NCBI GenBank assembly: GCA_036873755.1
Contig: JAVTVY010018745.1
Location: 1-64,000, forward strand
DNA length: 64,000 bases
DNA from: Hanleya hanleyi
Taxonomy: Eukaryota > Mollusca > Polyplacophora > Lepidopleurida > Hanleyidae
Direction: 5' to 3'
Part shown: in pieces, positions 33,914 to 43,255 of the stretch
How positions within the stretch are numbered: position 1 is the stretch's first letter
How the letters are laid out: each line of letters opens with the position of its first letter
Position numbers and translations under genes: made by a program
The notes under the pieces: model-generated
What the model was told of the DNA's origin: nothing
Seen by the model: the letters and a program-made list of their open reading frames with translations, nothing else
The model's database searches: none

Positions 33914-34334
33914 TGGAGTTATCAAGATTTGTTTCGGTGAAGCACATTATATCAAATTCCTCTGACAAAGAGTCCACAAAGTCAAGCTTATTACGGATGC
34001 TACGTATATTTAAGTGAAGAATTGAGAGGCTGTATTTGTTGTTTCCATTTTCGGGCCCTGGGTTGGTTTCGATGTCACCACAGACGATTAATAGTAGTAC
34101 GAGAATTATAAATATGTTAACATTAGGGTATTTGGATTGAAGAACATAGAGGGCGAAACATACTACAGAACATCTGACATTTGTTACGAGGCAGTCCAAG
34201 TAGTTAAAATTTAACAAGTTGATGTTTTGGAAACTTGGAATGGCACCACGGGGCCTGTATCTCCGTGAGTTATAGAGTCCGATTGATATTCTGTAATTTG
34301 CAAGATCATTAACCATTGTCAAATATGTTTTCAT
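33914..34334 (-). pseudogene. LINE ORF2 N-terminus with 2A-like motif and endonuclease start
   Basis: The frame starts at ATG 34334-34332. Residues about 72-85 are strongly hydrophobic (V-N-I-F-I-I-L-V-L-L-L-I-V-C). They run into DIETNPGP (residues 87-94; 34053-34076), which matches the D-V/I-E-x-N-P-G-P consensus of 2A ribosome-skipping peptides. The endonuclease domain follows with L-H-L-N-I-R-S-I-R-N-K and C-F-T-E-T-N-L-D, the first conserved Asn and the catalytic Glu of the APE fold. The frame is broken at 33913 by the TIR element. The start is the first Met in frame and may not be the true one. Confidence 0.85.
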
Positions 34335-34739
34335 TGTTGAACAAAAATATCAATCGGACTCGACACCATCGGCTATTAAGATAGACGATTTGACCATTGC
34401 ACGATAATCTGCACTTGAATTGAAACATGATACTTGTAGCATTCTTGAATACATATACGATAAAATGTACAGTTTTGCAGGGCTTGGAGTTGCCAAAGAT
34501 AACATCAAATACATAGAAAAATAGGGAATAATGAAAGAGTAATGAGATTTGTATTGATATAAGACGTTTGGCAAGAGACTGCATCAGATAGGATAGACAC
34601 AGGTGCTCCTCGACCGGCGATCCGCAGATAAACACAAGAGGCTGGAGTTTTGCTCCAACATAATAAAAAGACAGAAAATTAGTCATAAATAATAATAATA
34701 ACAAAGACAAAGATCAATTATATTCTATAGCATCTGAAT
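34335..34739 (-). other. probable LINE inter-ORF or 5' ORF2 region
   Basis: This stretch lies between the ORF2 start and the satellite block. An open frame (34309-34710 minus) has no recognised motif. The boundary with the satellite block is approximate, placed near 34740 where the repeated units begin. Confidence 0.45.
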
Positions 34740-36860
34740 AACGACAAGTTGTAGTATATACACAATATCAATCAAATCACCTATGAGCATGTCAAGTATT
34801 AATAATATTCATATAATTATGTATGTTCGAGTAGTCACACCGTATTGATATTGTTTATAGTAGTGATGCATAAATATTGCATTTAGATATAGCAGCTTCC
34901 AGTGAGCTTAATTTTGTTCATTTATTGTACACCAGTAGTAATTATCTACAGTGGGTTACCTCACTATAGTAGGGATTGCATATGAAAGTTATCAAACAAG
35001 ATGGCAATATATCAAGCTGTGCATCACATGTCTTGTTCGAGAGTATCATATAATTGTATGTGATAATTAATTATGCATGCAGCACATATACTTCGTCCTA
35101 TGTAAATGTGTGCATCACACATGTATACCACACTTTAAAAACAAAGATAGTTGATTGTCACATGGTGATCTCAGTAAGAAAATTTAACATTTCTTTGAAC
35201 TTATTTTGTTTATTTATTGTACACCAGTAGTAATTATCTACAGTGAGTTACCTCACTATAGTAGGGATTTCATATTTGAAAATATTCCAGCTAAATGAAA
35301 ATATATCATGCTCATGGGACTTGCCACAGTGCTGTGTTCTGCTTGATGGCTAGTAGTAATGCATAAATATTGCATTTAAATATAGCAGCTTCCAGTAGTA
35401 CTTATTTACAGTGTATTACCTCCCTATAGCAAGGATTGAATGTTACATGGTGATCTTAGTAAGAAGATTTCACATTTCAAACTATATTGTATATTGTGCT
35501 GATTTCCATTAGGAAGGCATTGGATTGAACTTATTTTATTTATTTATTGTACACCAGTGGTATTTATCTACAGTGAATTACCTCATTATAGTAGGGATTG
35601 CATATGAAAGTTATCAAACAAGATGGCAATATATCAAGCTGTGCATCACACATTAGCAGGGAATAAATTGCAAAATGTCTTGTTCAAGAATATCACATAA
35701 TTGTATGTGATAATTAATTATGCATGCAGCACATATACTTCATCCTATGTAAATGTGAGCATCACACATGTATACCACACTTTAAAAACAAAGATAGTTG
35801 ATTGTCACATGGTGATCTCAGTAAGAAAATTTAACATTTCTTTGAACTTATTTTGTTTATTTATTGTACACCAGTAGTAATTATCTACAGTGAGTTACCT
35901 CACTATAGTAGGGATTTCATATTAGGAAGCAATCCGAATATATCATGCTCATGGGAATTGCCACAGTGCTGTGTTCAACTTGGTGGCTAGAAGTAATGCA
36001 TAAATATTGCATTTAAATATAGCTGTTTATTTACAGTGAATTACCTCACTATAGCAAGGGTTGAATGCTACATGGTGATCTCAGTAAGTAGATTCAACAT
36101 TTCAAACTATATTGTATATTGTGCTGATTTCCATTAGGAGGGCATTGGATTGAACTTATTTTATTTGTTTATTGTACACCAGTAGTAATTGTCTACAGTG
36201 AGTTACCTCACTATAGCAGGGATTGCATATATGAAAGTTATCCAACAAGATGGCAATATATCAAGCTGTGCATCACACATTAAAAGGGAATAAATTGCAA
36301 AATGTCTTGTTCAAGAGTATCACATAATTGTATGTGGTAATTAATATGCATGCAGCACATATACTTCATCCTATGTAAATGTGTGCATCACACATGTATA
36401 CCACACTTTAAAACCAAAGATAGTCGAGTGTTACATGGTGATCTCAGTAAGAAGATTTAACATTTCAGTAAGCTTCATTTTGTTCATTTATTGTACACCA
36501 GTAGTAATTATCTACAGTGAGTTACCTCACTATAGTAGGGATTTCATATTTGAAAATATTCCAGCTAAATGAAAATATATCATGCTCATGGGACTTGCCA
36601 CAATGCTGTGTTCTGCTTGGTGGCTAGTAGTAATGCATAAATATTGCATTTAAATATAGCAGCTTCCAGTAGTACTTATTTACAGTGTATTACCTCACTA
36701 TAGCAAGGATTGAATGTTACATGGTGATCTTAGTAAGAAGATTTCACATTTCATACTATATTGTATATTGTGCTGATTTCCATTAGGAAGGCATTGGATT
36801 GAACTTATTTTATTTATTTATTGTACACCAGTAGTATTTATCTACAGTGAATTACCTCAT

Positions 36861-37846
36861 TATGCCCCCCCTCTAACTAGAGGGTGGGCATATAGCGATC
36901 GCTTTGTCCGTCCGTCCGTCCGTCCGTCTGTCCGTCTGTCCGTCTGTCCGTCTGTCCGTCCGAATTTCTTGTCCGAGCAATATCTTGGTTAATATTTGAT
37001 GGACAGGATTGAAACTTGCATGGAATGTGGCTAGTGCCTCGTAGATGTGCAGCGTTGAGTTTTTTCCGAGTTCCGGTATAATTTTCAAGAGTTATGGCCC
37101 TTTTTCTGAAATCACTGTGAATGGGACTTGTCCGGGCTGGATCTTGGTTAATATTGTATGGACAAGTATGAAATTTGCATGATATGTGGTCAGTGCCCCA
37201 CAGTTGTGCAGCGTAAAGTTTCTTCACGTTTCGCTTATATTTTCAAGAGTTATGGCCCTTTGTTCCTGAATTCTTCGTGAATTGGGACTTGTCCGGGCTG
37301 GATCTCGGTTAATATTGTATGGACAATTATGAAATTTGCAGGATATGTTGTCAGTGCCCTGTAGTTGTGCAGCGTGAAGTTTCTCCGCGTTTCGCATATA
37401 TTTTCAAGAGTTATGGCCCTTTTTTCTTCAAATTTGTGTGAATTGGGACTTGTCGGGGCTGGATCTCGGTTAATATTGTATGGACAATTATGAAATTTGC
37501 AGGATATGTGGTCAGTGCCCTGTAGTTGTGCAGCGTGAAGTTTCTCCACATTTCGCGCATATTTTCAACAGTTATGGCCCTTTTTTCTTCAAATATTTGA
37601 GACTTGTAGGGCTGGATGTATGTTAATATTGTATGGACAAGTATCGTATTATCACTTGTTGGCTGATACTTGGAATATGTATTATGTGAGGCATGGCAAA
37701 AAAAGTGACAGAAACAGAATTTTTATAATTATCCAAATTAGGCCTACACCAACCAATAAACAACAGAACAATGGCGGGGCAGTGTCGGATTAAAGCGGAA
37801 GGGGGGGCATACAATTGAGCAATCTCTGATTGCTTCCTTCCTGTGT
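36861..37846 (+). mobile_element. TATGCCCCCC-type HINE/pearl-like element
   Basis: The 5' end TATGCCCCCC is followed by the stem CCCTCTAACTAGAGGG (about 36868-36885) and a (GTCC/GTCT)n tract at 36906-36960. About four ~160-bp cores come next ('acttgtccgggctggatctc', 'ggttaatattgtatggaca', 'agttatggccctttttt'), then a 3' end with GGGGGGGCATA (about 37801-37811) complementary to the 5' end. A terminal hairpin GCAATC-TCT-GATTGC lies at about 37819-37833. The host satellite unit reads through (CCTCAT|TATAGTAGGG) with no TSD, consistent with insertion between two Ts as in Helentrons. Confidence 0.75.
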
Positions 37847-38012
37847 TATAGTAGGGATTGCATATGAAAGTTATCAAACAAGATGGCAATATATCAAGCT
37901 GTGCATCACACATTAGCAGGGAATAAATTGCAAAATGTCTTATTCAAGAATATCACATAATTGTATGTGATAATTAATTATACATGTAGCACATATACTT
38001 CATCCTATGTAA

Positions 38013-38922
38013 GGCCTTTTTTTTTTTATTGATTGGTTTACGGATCCGCCGACCTTCATTTTGCCAAAAGTGAAATAAAAATAAAATTGGATTTTCGATT
38101 TTTTTTTATCTCTGTCGTATCCGCCGATGTGTCACATTTGCTGACCTCTCTGTCGGAAGAATAAAAACATAAAATTCGCAATATTGGTCTCATTTTGATA
38201 CTTGCTGTGCGTAAAACATCTTATATAAATTCTTCACGCTCGAGTTCCCATGAGTTCAACACTCTGCAGACATCTTGATCTTGGAGGCTGGTTACTTCCC
38301 TTGGTTACAGTGGTGGTGGTTTCCGACTTCCATGTTACCTTCGGCTGTAGTTCGGGGACCAGACATGACATCATTTCAACGGCGCAGTGTTTGAAGCCAA
38401 GATGGCGGGTTCGGCCTCGCGGTGGTTTTCACTGACTCTTAGACAGGACGCGACCGTCCTTTTCAAGGGCTTTGTCGGTCCAGTAACTGCTGGGACGGTG
38501 GGGGACTTGGTCTTGAAGGAGATCAGTGACAACGACATATCTGCCGGCCTCAGTCTGTCCAAAATAACAACAGGAAACATGACTTGTCCTGTCAACACCC
38601 CTAGGCCTATTGAAGTGTTGGTTTCACGCAAAGCGACTGATATTGTCGCTTGGTTGAAGGAAACGTCCACGACTGACACTGAGAATGAACAGGGAAGACC
38701 CTTGACAGCGTTAAACGCGTTAATGATTATTACACTGGCTATTACCTGGATTTGACATATCGTTTTTTTTTTTTTACCGCCCTCTCCTGTTTAAGAAGTT
38801 TGTCAGAAAGTAAAAATAAATAAAGTGTGGAGGCTTGATTTTATTTTTATTTTTTTTCCATCCTCCGCCTTGACATTTTTGCCAGAAAAATCCGTAAACC
38901 AATTAATAAAAAAAAAAAGGCC
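38013..38922. mobile_element. 0.91-kb TAA-flanked TIR element (PIF/Harbinger-like)
   Basis: TAA at 38010-38012 and 38923-38925 flanks ~33-bp TIRs: GGCC, a T-run, then TTGGTTTACGGAT. The empty site is visible in a sister satellite unit (CATCCTATGTAAATGTG at 36369-36385), so the insertion is direct to see. The TIR shares TTGGTTTACGGATCCGCC with the 45634-49930 element. The interior has higher G+C and one 122-codon ORF. Confidence 0.9.
38387..38755 (+). CDS. unknown 122-codon ORF carried by TIR element
   Basis: This ORF fills much of the element at 38013-38922. The start shown is the first Met; a second Met (residue 6, M-A-G-S-A-S-R-W-F) sits in a better context (AAGATGG). The first ~85 residues look like a compact globular domain (V-L-F-K-G-F-V-G, V-G-D-L-V-L-K-E-I-S-D). 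The C-terminus L-N-A-L-M-I-I-T-L-A-I-T-W-I is hydrophobic and could anchor in a membrane, or be read-through past a lost splice site. I do not recognise the family. It is not a Harbinger transposase or Myb-like protein by any motif I can see. It may be a captured host exon or chance. Confidence 0.35.
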   Translation: MFEAKMAGSASRWFSLTLRQDATVLFKGFVGPVTAGTVGDLVLKEISDNDISAGLSLSKITTGNMTCPVNTPRPIEVLVSRKATDIVAWLKETSTTDTENEQGRPLTALNALMIITLAITWI

Positions 38923-39108
38923 TAAATGAGTGCATCACACATGTATACCACACTTTATTTACAGTGTATTACCCTACTATAACAAGGATTGAATGTTACA
39001 TGGTGATCTTAGTAAAAAGATTTAACATTTCAAATTGTATTGTATATTGTGCTGATTTCCATTAGGAGGGCATTGGATTTAACTTATTTTATTTATTTAT
39101 TGTACATC

Positions 39109-39230
39109 ATGCCTGTTCCATGACTGGCAGCATTCTCAGGTGGCAATCAAGTTGGTTCAATGACTTGCCATAAGGTAAAGTTTGGTCAGTAGGGATGGCA
39201 GAGTACTTCACAGGTGGTCGATCAAAAAGT
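39109..39230 (-). other. LINE sequence between ORF1 stop and satellite block
   Basis: A short non-coding stretch of the LINE downstream of ORF1. The exact junction with the satellite is near 'ttgtaca|tcatgcc' (about 39108). Confidence 0.5.
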
Positions 39231-40358
39231 CTAGGGTAAGACCATTGGGTCTGTATGACAAGGAGTTAGTTGTGGAGTTGGCTGGGAAGATGATGCCGCA
39301 AACAGAGATTCTGGTGGTGACCCAAGTTGAGAAATCGGTAGTGGTGCAGGCTGGGAAGATGAGAACCCATGTTGTTTGGCTGAAGGTGGGAGCTGTTGTG
39401 ACAGTAGAGGTCGCACGTTTTGAAGAACTGTTGTTTGAAGACCAGAGTCAGTCCTATTTCGAATGCTGGTAGCATGGCCTCTCGAGGACAGAAAATCCAC
39501 CTCAGACTCGTCGGATATTTTCCTGATTGGACCGTGTTCGGACGTTTTGAGGAAAATTTGGCCTTTGTTTGTCCAGCAGGCGAAGATATGACCATCTCTC
39601 CTCAGATCTAGTAGCTTCATCATCACTCGATGTCTGGGCTTTGTCAAATCCTCGACAAGAACAATTTTAGTTCCGGCCAGTTTCCTCTTTTGAGCCATTA
39701 CCTTTTCTTTACTTTTGTAGTTTGCAAACGTGACATAAACGTTACACTTGCCGTCGCGCGGGGGTGCGAGAACATGGCAGTGTTCAATTTCCTCTTTGGA
39801 TATATTAGCGCCAAGGCGATTGTTGAACAGGTCTAATATAATCCCTTCCGTGTTTGATATGTTTTCGTCGGAAATGGGGACTTTGATTACACGAACGCAG
39901 TTTTTACGGCTGTATTGCTCATGTTCGTCTAAAACAAGTCAGACTTGTCGGAGTTCACCCTGTAGCGCCTCTATCTGCTCGGATTTTTCTTCCAATTGTT
40001 TTTGTAAAGGCGAAATAAATTTCTCGAGAATCTGAGGAATAACTTTAGAAATTGATTTTTCAATAGCTTTTTCCACAGCATTTTCGATGGTTTTCTGGAG
40101 GACAGGTTCAAGAGCCTCAACGAAATTGGGGGCGATTTGTTGCTGTAGATCTTTGTTTCCCATGGCCGATACAATAAGATCTTGAATATTTACTGTCGAT
40201 TGCTTCTTGCCACGCCCTTGTGTGATTTTGTGTATCTCAGGTAAGGAAGCTTGTCTTTTCAACGGATATTGGCCTGCCATTTCAACGCTGTCGTCCTGGC
40301 TTGTGTTTAGGGCTGAAATGTCCCGCTTTCGTGTGTCGATTTGCTTTCCTTTGTTCAT
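39231..40358 (-). pseudogene. LINE ORF1 (coiled coil plus RRM-like), one in-frame stop
   Basis: A single frame of 376 codons from ATG 40358 to TAG 39231-39233 is interrupted by one TGA at 39939-39941. Order: basic/polar N-terminus; coiled-coil-like region (about residues 90-140: V-E-K-A-I-E-K-S-I-S-K, then L-Q-K-Q-L-E-E-K-S-E-Q-I-E-A-L); after the TGA an RRM-like domain (E-Q-Y-S-R-K-N-C-V-R-V, and C-N-V-Y-V-T-F-A-N-Y-K-S-K-E-K-V); a C-terminal nucleic-acid-binding segment (K-P-R-H-R-V-M-M-K-L-L-D-L-R-R); then an S/P/Q-rich tail. This is the layout of L1-type ORF1 RNA chaperones, which bind the element RNA. The opposite-strand ORFs here are shadows. Confidence 0.85.
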
Positions 40359-40568
40359 AGTCGTACGACAAAAGTTGACTCACAGCAGACTTGTCTTGGC
40401 TCGAATGGCACGTTTTCCACAAACAATTTTCTTCCAATATGGTTCAAAAGACAGTCCAGGAATACTATAACATCAGAATAACCTCAACCTCGTCTGCTAG
40501 TACTGATAAATATCTAGATATTCGCCGGTCGAACAGGAGCTGTGTTTCAACCGTCCTTACAGTCCGCC
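40359..40568 (-). promoter_or_regulatory. LINE 5' UTR / internal promoter region
   Basis: About 210 bp between the element's 5' end (minus-strand start GGCGGACTGTAAGGACGG) and the ORF1 ATG. LINEs carry internal promoters in this position. No specific motif was identified, so the role is inferred from position only. Confidence 0.45.
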
Positions 40569-40738
40569 ATGAATAGTCTCCCTTGTTTGTAATATCAGTG
40601 ATGGGTATAAAGGATGAATAGTCTCCCTTGTTTGTAATATCAGCGATAGGTATAAAGGATGAATAGTCTCCCTTGTTTGTAAAATCAGCGATAGGTATAA
40701 AGGATGAATAGTCTCCCTTGTTTGTAAAATCAGCGATT
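40569..40738. repeat. 45-bp minisatellite, right part
   Basis: About 3.7 copies of the 27505-29145 unit resume at the LINE's 5' edge, in the same orientation and phase, and decay at 40738. Confidence 0.95.
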
Positions 40739-41467
40739 GCTATTGATCACTCTCCTGTATTCTGTTTTGCACGAGTGATGGCCGTTGAACCTCCATAGTG
40801 TCTGCTCTACACTGCCAATCTTTTCTTCATTTTCTAAGAAAACTCATAACATTGCAACAAACTTCCAGATTCATTTTAAGGTTAACTGAAAGTGATACCT
40901 AGTGGTGCAGAATTTCAATCACCAACTGTTAAAAATTTACACCAGAAGCCGCCTAGCCTTGCCTGTGGATATCAGCCAAGGTTGAGCTAACTGTTATGAT
41001 GGCTCAAATTATACAACATTAAAAACATTCCAAAGTATAGAGATATATATATCAGGCATGGGAATTCAATAGGCTGATTTCAGACTTTTTCATCAAAATT
41101 TTGAAAAATAAAAAGGTGTCTGTTCTGTCTGAAATGCCAAGAAATGCCATATTCATGGTAGGGGGTGGAAAATTTCAGACTTTTTGAAGTAGATTTCGGT
41201 GATAACAATTCCCATACCTGATATATATAGAGGTAGATAATGGTCTCAATGAAGACTCGTGTATTTGATTGCATTAATGGAGAGTTTCACCTGGAGTCAT
41301 GGGCTGTCTGGTACCATGCCAACCAACTTATGGTCATTAATTTGACAGACGTGGAGGAAATGGGTGGCAGAGTGATAGCTTTGGTCTCCTATCTCAGGAA
41401 AATCATGTCCGGTAAACATTTCCTTTGTGTGTGGACAGTCTTCCTGCATGCCCCTGGTTAGTTTTGT
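40739..41467. other. unassigned DNA with an inverted word pair
   Basis: An imperfect inverted pair ('gagatatatatatcaggcatgggaattc' near 41040 and 'gaattcccatacctgatatatatag' near 41207-41230) brackets 41040-41230, suggesting a small ~190-bp MITE. No coding signal was recognised. Confidence 0.4.
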
Positions 41468-41468
41468 T

Positions 41469-42910
41469 ACCCCTCGGGCAAATTTTGCCCGAAGGGTATG
41501 TCGTCGTCAGCGTCGTCTGTCCGTCTGTCTGTCTGTCTGTCCATCTTTCTTGTGAACACGATATCTCAAGAAGAATTATAGCCAGGCATTGTGAATTGAT
41601 ATCACATATGTATTGGGTGAAGGGTCAGAAGCCTATTAAAAATGACTGACCTCGACCTATTTTATCAAGGTCAAATTCTAGTATTTGCTATATTTTTTGA
41701 AGAATTGAAGCTAGGGTTCCCAAATTCAAATTATATATGCAACTCGTGATTGACTAGAAGTCTATCCCAGTTGACTGACCTTGACCTATTTTTTATAGGT
41801 CATATACTGTTTATTGTGATATAAGATGAAGAAATAAAGCTAGGCTTTCCAAATTAATACTATGTATAGATCTGGCGAAGGTCCAGAGGTGTACTGAAGA
41901 TGACTGACCTTGACCTGTTGTAACAAGGTCAAATTATAGTATTTGCTATATTTTTTTAAGGATTGAAGCTATGGTCTCCAAATTCATATTACTTATGTAA
42001 CTGGTGATTGGCTAGAAGCCTATCCCAGTTGACTGACCTTGACCTATTTTTTCAAGGTCATATACGGTTTATTATGATCTAACATGAAGAAATATATCCA
42101 GGGTTTCCAAATTGATACTATGTATACACCTGGTGAAGGGTCAGAAGCCTATTAAAAATGACTGACCTCGACCTATTTTATCAAGGTCAAATTCTAGTAT
42201 TTGCTATATTTTTTGAAGAATTGAAGCTAGGGTTCCCAAATTCATATTACTCATGCAACTCGTGACTGACTAGAAGCCTATCCCAGTTGACTGACCTTGG
42301 CCTATTTTTTATAGGTCATATACTGTTTATTATGGTCTAACATGAAGAATATAGCTAGGCTTTTCAAATTAATACCATGTGTACATCTGGTGATGCTCCA
42401 AAGGTATGCTGAAGATGGCTGACCTTGACCTATTTTATCCTTGACCTATTTTATCCAAGTCAGATTCTATTTAGTACAATATTCTATGAAAGATTATATC
42501 TACATTGTACAAATTTATATCACTTATGGCTGGACCTGAAGACTAATGAAGAATATCACTGACCTTGACCTATTTTTAAAAGGTCAAATTCTATATGTTA
42601 AGTTTAAGATCTCCAAATTCATGTTCCCCATGCGATTAGAATTGACTTGAAATTTTTTGAAGATGACTGACCTTGATCTATATTTCCAAGATAAAATTAC
42701 TTGATTGGATTATAAGCTTTTTAAAAGAGTATATTTAGAGCTAAGAATTCGGTCATGCTCTACCAGAACCTCCGATCTTGGCAAAAGCTACTAGATCACA
42801 TATTTGTTATCTAGTTCGAAAAATACACTGATGATGTTATACAATGCATGATTGCTGGGTGTAGACAATAACTGATAGCCGAGGGGTATTGAAGCCCATG
42901 GGCTATTTTT
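41469..42910 (+). mobile_element. ACCCCTCGGGC-type HINE/pearl-like element, ~128-bp cores
   Basis: The 5' palindrome TACCCCTCGGGC/GCCCGAAGGGTA (41468-41498) and a (GTCT/GTCC)n tract (41516-41541) are followed by about nine cores of 125-140 bp. These are centred on TGACCTTGACCT-like words (41647, 41776, 41905, 42034, 42162, about 42290, 42420, 42550 and 42667). Blocks around 41619 and 42134 are nearly identical (515 bp apart), showing a four-monomer higher-order unit. The 3' end has GCCGAGGGGTATT, complementary to the 5' end, and the terminal palindrome AGCCCATGGGCT (42893-42904). No TSD is evident, as expected for T|T insertion. Confidence 0.75.
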
Positions 42911-43164
42911 AATCTCTGTTCTTAGAAAGCAAAATTATCTTTTCTAACATTTTTTTGGGGCTTCCTAAAGCCCACCAGTGGACAGTTTCTGATTTGTGCC
43001 AACTTAAGGTGACCTGGAGCTCTGGAAGTTCATGCAATATCACAAAATGATATAAAAATTGGGGCATAGCATATTACTTTTTTTAATTTAAGAAGTCGGA
43101 CTAGTCTCCATAAAGAAGAGCAAGTATGGAGCTCTGAAACCACTTACACCCACACTTTTTCCCA
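42911..43164. other. no recognised feature
   Basis: AT-rich unassigned DNA. Confidence 0.4.
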
Positions 43165-43167
43165 TCA

Positions 43168-43255
43168 TTTCTCATGAGTGAGTGAATAGGGTTTAATGCC
43201 ACTTTCAACATTTTTTCAGCTATATCACGATGCGGAAGGGAAGAGAGGGAAGGGG
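43168..43255 (-). mobile_element. SINE 3' fragment with TCAC-type tail
   Basis: 'gagtgagtgaatagggtttaat' followed by 'gccactttcaacattttttc' and 'agctatatcacgatgcgg' matches the 3' domain of the SINE at 62603-62877, in the same orientation. The remainder of the SINE is absent or unrecognisable. Confidence 0.6.

Larger units (their letters stand above)
34740..39108. repeat. ~620-bp-period satellite block inside the LINE
   Basis: Higher-order units start with 'agggattgcatatgaaag' at 34971, 35593, 36218 and 37853. The last is displaced by an insertion. Periods are about 622-648 bp. Each unit holds two ~310-bp half-units sharing 'ttattgtacaccagtagtaa', 'ttatctacagtgagttacct' and 'cactatag'. A HINE (36861-37846) and a TAA-flanked TIR element (38013-38922) have landed in it, and in both cases the repeat resumes in register. 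The block ends near 39108, where the LINE sequence returns. Confidence 0.8.
29146..40568 (-). mobile_element. full-length but disabled LINE (CR1/L2-like) with nested insertions
   Basis: The element lies on the minus strand: 5' end at 40568 and 3' A-rich tail (complement of TTTTGTTTGTTTTGTTTTAA) at 29146. ATGAATAGT occurs at both edges (29137-29145 and 40569-40577). Because the target is a 45-bp minisatellite, part of that match could reflect repeat phase, but both flanks are the same array. Removing the nested TIR element (32511-33910) and the satellite block (about 34740-39108) leaves roughly 5.65 kb, a normal length for CR1/L2-type LINEs. It has ORF1 (coiled coil, RRM-like) and ORF2 (2A-like motif, APE endonuclease, RT, zinc motif). 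Clade assignment between CR1, L2 and Jockey-group is inference. Confidence 0.85.

Noticed and set aside
34309..34710. 133-codon minus-strand ORF next to LINE ORF2
   Set aside because: It overlaps the ORF2 start in another frame, is rich in F/L/S and shows no motif.
39182..40470. Plus-strand ORFs opposite the LINE ORF1
   Set aside because: Antisense shadows of a frame that has clear ORF1 domains on the minus strand.
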